From the NCBI GenBank assembly GCA_964441245.1, contig CAYTVR010000001.1, positions 81,967-145,966 on the forward strand: 64,000 nucleotides of DNA. The letters are read 5' to 3'. How positions within the stretch are numbered: the stretch's first letter is position 1; every line of letters starts with the position of its first letter. Position numbers and translations under genes: made by a program. Positions 59,031 through 64,000 of this stretch are shown here, in pieces. This DNA comes from JALZUU01 sp964441245 (lineage in GTDB: Bacteria; Bacteroidota; Bacteroidia; Chitinophagales; Saprospiraceae). The notes under the pieces are model-generated. The model ran no database searches. It was not told where the DNA came from and worked only from the letters and a program-made list of their open reading frames with translations.

Positions 59031-61460
59031 ATGAAAACTAATTTTATCGCTCTATTTATATTCCTATTTTGCTTAAATCATTTAATTGCCCAAGACTGCG
59101 AAAGGCCTAGTGCAAATCAAAATCTAAGTACGAACAATATTCAGGCTAATCTAAATAATTCTGCTGTATTAATTGATCAAAGCAATAATCCTATTGGATT
59201 CGGAAATAATACCTTTCAACTGAATGCAACGACCCTTTTTGCCCACGGACTCTGGTTCGGTGCACTTGATCAGCAAGGAAATCTAAAATTATCTGCCGAA
59301 ACTTATTTTGACGATAGTACCACACAATTTATTCCAGGCCCATTACCTGGTCTTGGAAATCCTAATCCTACAACTTGTGCTAACTATGATCGTTTTTTTA
59401 AGGTTACTAAAAGTCAAATAGAAAATCATCTTGCTGATTTTAATGATAATCAAATCATTAACGATCCTATTCCTGATATTTTTGGCTGGCCAGCTATAGG
59501 TAATCCTGAATTCGAAAATATCAACGGCTTTTCATTGCCCAACATAATAACTGGTTTCGCTCCGTTTCATGATCAAAATAACGATGGAATCTATAATCCC
59601 AATGATGGAGATTTTCCTCTACCTGAAGCAGTAGATGCAAGCAATATACCCGATGAAATTTTATGGAGTATCTTTAATGACGCTCTTTCAGAGCAACCTC
59701 TAGAGATTGAAATACAAATGACCGCTTGGGCTTTTTATTGTTCTGACAAACTAGCATTAAGTAATACTATTTTTACTTCCCATAAAATCATCAATAAATC
59801 TGGAGCAGCTTTATCTGATATGCGCATAGGTTCATGGACAGATTTTGATATAGGATGTCCTTTTGATGATTATATCGGATCTATTCCTTTGCTCAATTCT
59901 TTTTATGCCTATAACAAAGATTTTCGTGACCGACAAAGTTGCAGTCCTTACGTATCCTTAAGTAGAGAACAAACCATGTCCATAACTTTTTTGAATCAGG
60001 AGCTCTCTTCTTTCATTAACTTCTTCTCGCTTGGATCTCCGAATATTCCACTGGGAATGCAAGATCCTGAAACCCCTCAAGAACATTACAATTATCTAAA
60101 TAATTCTTGGAAAGACAGTACTCCTTTAACTTTTGGAGGAGATGGATATAATGCAAACGGAGGTACTCCAACTCCTTTTGCTTTTCCAAGTAATCCTAAC
60201 GACCCTAATGGATGGTCGATGCTTAGTGCTTTTCTACCCGGAGCGGATCAAAGAGGATTAGGAGTTGTTAATATTGATAATTTCGAAGCAGGAGAGACTT
60301 ATGTCTTAGATATTGCCTATTCCAGTCATCATCTTAATTCAGCAAATAGTTTTGAGCTCATCGATCCTATGATTACTAATATATCAGAATTACAAAGTAT
60401 TTATAACAATCAATTTCAAAGTAATTGTACGCCTCTAGAAATTTGTGAAGAAGATTGCGTTTGGCCAGGCGATGCCAATGCTGATGGCATTGCCGATTAT
60501 AAAGACCTGATAGAAATCGGTTTAGCATTTAATGCGCAAGGCCCTAGTAGACCTGGTCCTATCGGTTGGAATCCTTTGGCTAGTGACAATTGGTCTGATA
60601 ATTTTATTGATGGCACAAATTATAAACATGCAGATTGCAATGGCGATGGAGTGATAAATGAAACTGACTTTGAAGAAATCACACAATTTTTCTATAATAA
60701 TACTCATGATGATTATCAAGAGATTAATGAGTGCAATGAGGGGCCTCAATTAACTATTGAAGATCTTTTTAACGGTGGTCCACTTGATACAGTAACCTTT
60801 GGAACAGCTGTAGAAATACGTAATAATTATTCTGGTATGCTTTATGGCCTTTCATTTGAAATAGAATATGATACCAATTATATTGATTTCATTGGTCTGT
60901 TTCTTAATGCTACCCCTAGTCCTTGGAATGACAATGCATCTATTCAATTTACTTGGGACACTGAAGATGACAATCCATTGGGGAATTCATATGACTATAC
61001 TGCTGTAAGAACCGATGGTGTCAACTCCATGTTAACAGAGGGTATAATTCTTTTTTTAGATATAAGAGCTAAACAAAATTTACCTTTATGGTATCCTCCC
61101 GTTACTCAACTCAAGTTCAAAAATGTGCGTGCCGTCCTCAATGATGGAACTCCAGTTGAATTTGGTGGCACGACTACCGATTTAATCTTTGGAAATTTGA
61201 CCTCTATTCCTCAAGTTTCAAATGATCTGCCCATTACCATTTATCCCAATCCTGTATCTGATAAAACTCATGTTGACTTCAATGGTTTTTCTACTGACTT
61301 GGTTCAGTTAATGGATACAAGAGGTAGTTTAATAAAAACTATTCCAGCGAATCAATTAGATGCCATAGATATCGATTTATCGGATATTCCAAATGGAGTT
61401 TATTTTTTAAAGGTCATTGGTGAAAACCAATTTGGAACTTTTAGATTGATTAAGCAGTAA
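59031..61460 (+). CDS. Large T9SS-secreted protein with dockerin-like calcium repeats
   Basis: This is a secreted or surface protein. The signal peptide ends LIAQ (residue 20). Residues 25-460 are a large domain of unknown type containing calcium-style Asp/Asn clusters (DQNNDGIYNPNDGDFP) and FCSD-type aromatic strands. Residues 475-560 hold two dockerin-like loops (DANADGIADYKDL and DCNGDGVINETDF). An immunoglobulin- or cohesin-like segment follows (about 585-715, GLSFEIEYDTNYIDFIGL). Residues 730-809 are a type A T9SS sorting domain: ITIYPNPVSDKTHVDF and a closing GVYFLKVIGENQFGTFRLIK. A dockerin/cohesin pairing within one chain suggests calcium-dependent stability or assembly; this is inference. 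Confidence 0.85.
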   Translation: MKTNFIALFIFLFCLNHLIAQDCERPSANQNLSTNNIQANLNNSAVLIDQSNNPIGFGNNTFQLNATTLFAHGLWFGALDQQGNLKLSAETYFDDSTTQFIPGPLPGLGNPNPTTCANYDRFFKVTKSQIENHLADFNDNQIINDPIPDIFGWPAIGNPEFENINGFSLPNIITGFAPFHDQNNDGIYNPNDGDFPLPEAVDASNIPDEILWSIFNDALSEQPLEIEIQMTAWAFYCSDKLALSNTIFTSHKIINKSGAALSDMRIGSWTDFDIGCPFDDYIGSIPLLNSFYAYNKDFRDRQSCSPYVSLSREQTMSITFLNQELSSFINFFSLGSPNIPLGMQDPETPQEHYNYLNNSWKDSTPLTFGGDGYNANGGTPTPFAFPSNPNDPNGWSMLSAFLPGADQRGLGVVNIDNFEAGETYVLDIAYSSHHLNSANSFELIDPMITNISELQSIYNNQFQSNCTPLEICEEDCVWPGDANADGIADYKDLIEIGLAFNAQGPSRPGPIGWNPLASDNWSDNFIDGTNYKHADCNGDGVINETDFEEITQFFYNNTHDDYQEINECNEGPQLTIEDLFNGGPLDTVTFGTAVEIRNNYSGMLYGLSFEIEYDTNYIDFIGLFLNATPSPWNDNASIQFTWDTEDDNPLGNSYDYTAVRTDGVNSMLTEGIILFLDIRAKQNLPLWYPPVTQLKFKNVRAVLNDGTPVEFGGTTTDLIFGNLTSIPQVSNDLPITIYPNPVSDKTHVDFNGFSTDLVQLMDTRGSLIKTIPANQLDAIDIDLSDIPNGVYFLKVIGENQFGTFRLIKQ

Positions 61461-61465
61461 TACAC

Positions 61466-61511
61466 AAGTAGCAAAGCAATTTAATTTAAAAATAAATTTG
61501 TTTTGTTACTT
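61466..61511 (+). terminator. Hairpin after the T9SS cargo gene
   Basis: Arms 61466-61479 and 61498-61511 pair over 14 positions with two G-U pairs, just after the stop codon. Confidence 0.55.
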
Positions 61512-61629
61512 ATGTCCGATTAATGTGAAGCTGTTTAAAAATAACTTTCGTCAAAAGACTTGAAAGCAAAGGATTGATTATTAGACTTTATCCACTTCCT
61601 TCTGTACTTTTGTCACCAATTTTTATAAA

Positions 61630-62256
61630 ATGAGCTGGATTACTTATTTGTATAATCGATTTTTTAAAGAAGAAGAACCTGATCCGATGAAATACCTGAT
61701 TGTAGGCCTTGGGAATATGGGCGCAGAATATGATAATACAAGACATAATGTTGGATTCGATGTTGTTGACCAACTGGCGAAAGATTTTGAAGTTTCATTT
61801 AAGAATGCGCAACTCGGAGATGTCGCTGAATTTCGATTTAAGAGTCGAACTTTTGTTCTTTTAAAACCTTCGACTTATATGAACCTTAGCGGAAAATCAA
61901 TCCGTTATTGGTTACAAAAAAAGAAAATCAATACTGAAAATTTACTCGTCATTGTCGATGATAAAAATATTGATTTCGGAAGTATACGCTTGCGCGGAAA
62001 AGGAAGTCATGGTGGTCACAATGGATTAAAAGATATCGAATGCATCCTCGGCGGAAACAAATATGCGCGCCTTCGAATAGGTATCGGAAGTGAATTTTCA
62101 AAAGGTCGACAAATTGATTTTGTACTAGGCACTTGGTCTTCAGAAGAAGCTGATCAGTTACCTAAAATACTAAAGGAAGGTGGCGAAGCGGTAAAGAGTT
62201 TTGGAGCTATTGGTTTGGCGCGAACGATGAATCAATTTAATAAAAAGGGAAGTTAA
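61630..62256 (+). CDS. pth: Peptidyl-tRNA hydrolase
   Basis: This releases peptides from prematurely dropped peptidyl-tRNA. The catalytic core starts at residue 20 (MKYLIVGLGNMGAEYDNTRHNVGFDVV), with the catalytic His39 in NTRHN. The other hallmarks are KPSTYMNLSG, the Asp in LLVIVDD and the GSHGGHNGLKDI loop. The 19-residue N-terminal extension (FFKEEEPDP) is common in Bacteroidota pth, so I keep the ATG at 61630, though 61687 is the classical start. It is a single gene with no 50S L25 gene in front. Confidence 0.95.
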   Translation: MSWITYLYNRFFKEEEPDPMKYLIVGLGNMGAEYDNTRHNVGFDVVDQLAKDFEVSFKNAQLGDVAEFRFKSRTFVLLKPSTYMNLSGKSIRYWLQKKKINTENLLVIVDDKNIDFGSIRLRGKGSHGGHNGLKDIECILGGNKYARLRIGIGSEFSKGRQIDFVLGTWSSEEADQLPKILKEGGEAVKSFGAIGLARTMNQFNKKGS

Positions 62257-62610
62257 AAATAAATCTGAATTATATCTTGTTGTCATCCTGAGTAACCCAA
62301 TGTTAACTCTCACATAAAATTGTAGTGATGACAACTAATTATCTGATCCGCAAATTTTTAAACACTGACTTAGCAGATCGCGCGGATTGCACAGATTCTC
62401 TCGCTAACGAAGTCTTCAATCGTATACGATAGCTGGAAAATCAGTGCAATCGAACGAAAATCCGCGTAACCTGTGAAATCTGCAAAATCTGTGTTCTAAA
62501 CGATCACATAATTTTCGGGAATTCAATTTGTCATAGATAGCGACTGAAAGGAGTCGAAGGAGACAATCATAAAGCCCAACCTAATTTCAACAGGAGCGGA
62601 GAAATCCATT
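62257..62610. other. 354-bp intergenic region between convergent genes
   Basis: It holds a nested palindromic repeat (listed next) and no supported ORF. Sequences such as AGATCGCGCGGATTGCACAG and CTGTGAAATCTGCAAAATCT are of the kind that recur between genes in Bacteroidota (recalled, not searched). Confidence 0.5.
62381..62466. repeat. Nested palindromic intergenic repeat
   Basis: Three inverted pairings are stacked around one centre: CGCGGATT (62381-62388) with AATCCGCG (62459-62466); GATTGCACAGATT (62385-62397) with 62439-62451 at one mismatch; and a central 12-bp perfect palindrome ATCGTATACGAT (62419-62430). The element is more GC-rich than its surroundings. Confidence 0.75.
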
Positions 62611-63690
62611 TTAAAATCCGTCCAATAATAATTCATCTAGAGTTTTTGCTAATAAATCGTCCTCTTTTTTTTGTTTTGAAAAGCCTCTAAATTTTTCAAG
62701 CTCTTTAAGTCCTTTCTCAATATCTAAATGTTCTTGCTTTTGAGAAAAGAAAATTCCTTTTTCCAAAAATCGTTTTGCTAAATATTCTTGCTCTGTTTGA
62801 CCTGGGGTAGGAATCAATATTGCTTGTTTATTTAAAGCTGCCAAATCCATCAAACTACTGTAACCAGATCGACACATCACCACCTTGCTAGAAAGAATCA
62901 CATCATTTAATTTTTCTGTAGTCATATAAGAAATAATTTTCATATTCCTTTCTGTTCTTTCAACATCACTTATCCCTGACAAGCCTCTAACAAGCAGTGT
63001 TTTAATATCCGCGTTTTGGATTTGCTTTATGATCTTTTTTTCTAAAAAAGTACGTTGTGGTTCCGGTCCCGATAATATGATAGTCAGATCATATTTCAGT
63101 TCCATTGGATAAATTTTCATCCTTGAAAGTGGACCAATAAATCGTACTTTTTCTAAGTTCCTTCTCCTAGATAAATCACCAGCTAAAGTCGGTTCTTTTT
63201 CAAAATCTGGCACCCAACATGCGTCAAATTTTTTAATCAATCGATGATTCAAAAGAGCCACTATTTTCTCTAATGGAGCAAATGGAATTTTAATATTTAA
63301 TTGGTGAGTAATAAAAATATTTTTAGTTCTTGAATGCCAGCAACCAAAACGATTATCCGAAAGGATGATATCAATCTTTTCTCTCTTTACTAACTTTTTA
63401 ATCGCCTGATGTTCTTGCCATATCGCCCACTGAATTCGTGGTAATTGCCAAGCCATGTTCCACATCATATTTTCACTTTCATATCGAATCTGATAAGATG
63501 GGAGTCTAAAAATTTTCAAGCTTGGAAATTCTTTTTGTAGCAATAAAAAAGCATTTCCATCGGAGGCAAGAAGAGGAGTATATCCTCGTGATTGAAGCGC
63601 TCGAATAATAGGGATACATCTAGTTGCATGTCCTAGTCCCCAAGCTAGTGGAGCAATTAATATTCGTTTTTTATGATGTAAATCCGAAAT
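62611..63690 (-). CDS. Glycosyltransferase family protein without a normal start codon
   Basis: This is a UDP-sugar-type glycosyltransferase with a two-Rossmann GT-B fold. The N-terminal signature RILIAPLAWGLGHATRCIPI lies upstream of the first canonical start (TTG at 63543) and ends in ASDGNAFLL before LQKEFPSL, so the true protein is longer. The frame stays open to a TAA at 63706-63708, but between that stop and 63543 there is no ATG, GTG or TTG. I report from an ATT codon at 63690 as a plausible rare start. The C-terminal half has MCRSGYSSLMDLAALNKQAILIPTPGQTEQEYLA, the donor-binding GT-B motif. It may be a gene with a lost start codon, use ATT, or contain a sequence error. Confidence 0.7.
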   Translation of the reverse strand: MSDLHHKKRILIAPLAWGLGHATRCIPIIRALQSRGYTPLLASDGNAFLLLQKEFPSLKIFRLPSYQIRYESENMMWNMAWQLPRIQWAIWQEHQAIKKLVKREKIDIILSDNRFGCWHSRTKNIFITHQLNIKIPFAPLEKIVALLNHRLIKKFDACWVPDFEKEPTLAGDLSRRRNLEKVRFIGPLSRMKIYPMELKYDLTIILSGPEPQRTFLEKKIIKQIQNADIKTLLVRGLSGISDVERTERNMKIISYMTTEKLNDVILSSKVVMCRSGYSSLMDLAALNKQAILIPTPGQTEQEYLAKRFLEKGIFFSQKQEHLDIEKGLKELEKFRGFSKQKKEDDLLAKTLDELLLDGF

Positions 63691-63731
63691 AGACTTTAAG
63701 ATTTTTTATTTTTAGGTAAAGATTAGAAAAA

Positions 63732-63863
63732 ATGAAGGTAGCAAAAAAGAAAAACATTTTATCTACGACTCCAAGGAATCGAATCCTGATTCTTTGTTTC
63801 TGGAGTTTATTGATTATTTGTCTAGTTGGCTGTCGTGCAGCAGATTGTGGTTGTCCACCATGA
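63732..63863 (+). CDS. Small Cys-rich lipoprotein, 43 aa
   Basis: An ATG at 63732 opens a 43-codon frame. It has a basic start (MKVAKKKN), a hydrophobic stretch (LILCFWSLLIICLVGC) ending in a lipobox with the lipidated Cys at residue 34, and a nine-residue mature tail (RAADCGCPP) with two further Cys. It is preceded by a purine-rich AGAAAAA 4 nt before the ATG and followed by a strong hairpin at 63901-63934, giving a complete small transcription unit. It is divergent from the glycosyltransferase gene. Similar Cys-Gly-Cys-Pro micro-lipoproteins occur in Bacteroidota, with no known role (recollection). Confidence 0.6.
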   Translation: MKVAKKKNILSTTPRNRILILCFWSLLIICLVGCRAADCGCPP

Positions 63864-63900
63864 TTGATGAATGAAAATTTAAATCCTCTCTGCTATAACG

Positions 63901-63934
63901 ACGAACGACGTTCCTTTCGAGAAACGTCGTTCGT
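63901..63934 (+). terminator. Hairpin after the small lipoprotein gene
   Basis: A perfect 12-bp GC-containing stem (63901-63912, 63923-63934) with a 10-nt loop lies 38 bp past the stop. Nothing further is identified to the end of the window. Confidence 0.75.
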
Positions 63935-64000
63935 AAATAATAGAAAGATCATCTAAAGTTCGACAGCAATCTATACTCTAATTCAACCGAATTTCATCAT

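Overview
The window is AT-rich bacterial DNA with the hallmarks of Bacteroidota, most likely a member of the Saprospiria or a close relative (inference). The evidence is a gliding-motility lipoprotein (GldH), two secreted proteins with type IX secretion (T9SS) C-terminal sorting signals, a PorE-like OmpA protein, an ECF sigma/FecR/STN-TonB receptor set, and promoters of the TAnnTTTG type. No rRNA, tRNA, CRISPR array, insertion sequence or prophage is visible.

Layout. 0-2 kb: a curlin-repeat (amyloid) protein and a NarL/LuxR response regulator. 2.5-15.5 kb: mostly housekeeping genes: aspS, an SLC12-like cation-chloride transporter, hemA, a LolC/E-type permease, two cyclophilin prolyl isomerases (one fused to a PKD domain), a polyphosphate glucokinase, an M48-like lipoprotein that has lost its zinc site, and a TPR protein. 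16-26 kb: a TonB receptor, a DUF4197 protein, gldH, dnaJ, grpE, a TlpA-like thioredoxin, a flavin reductase and a flippase-like membrane protein.

26-31 kb is the accessory stretch. A YehP-like VWA protein without its usual AAA partner converges on a minus-strand cluster. That cluster holds a WGR-PARP ADP-ribosyltransferase with an intact H-Y-E triad, a small winged-helix-like protein, and an SMC/RecF-type ATPase interrupted by one in-frame TAG. The PARP gene has a near-consensus promoter whose spacer holds a perfect inverted repeat. Just beyond it lie a PnuC-type vitamin transporter and a 120-bp tandem repeat. This is the best candidate here for a poorly described NAD-dependent system.

31-38 kb: an STN-type TonB receptor and its FecR anti-sigma factor, separated from the matching ECF sigma gene by an ankyrin lipoprotein, a small membrane protein and a T9SS cargo protein. 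38-46 kb: an M20 peptidase, rfbA, a phosphorelay (hybrid kinase, Hpt protein, receiver), a small unknown protein and an rlmD-type 23S rRNA methyltransferase.

46-53 kb: a MoxR locus (RDD protein divergent from SpoIIM fusion, DUF4129, DUF4350, MoxR ATPase, DUF58), probably a membrane-associated chaperone system. 53-64 kb: a PorE-like OmpA protein, a TPR protein, a radical SAM/SPASM enzyme, an unknown exported protein, a large T9SS cargo protein with dockerin-like repeats, pth, a glycosyltransferase lacking a normal start codon, and a 43-residue Cys-rich lipoprotein. Many genes end in strong hairpins, listed separately. Start positions were moved inward where the longest frame began with TTG or where domain start or promoter position argued for a later ATG.
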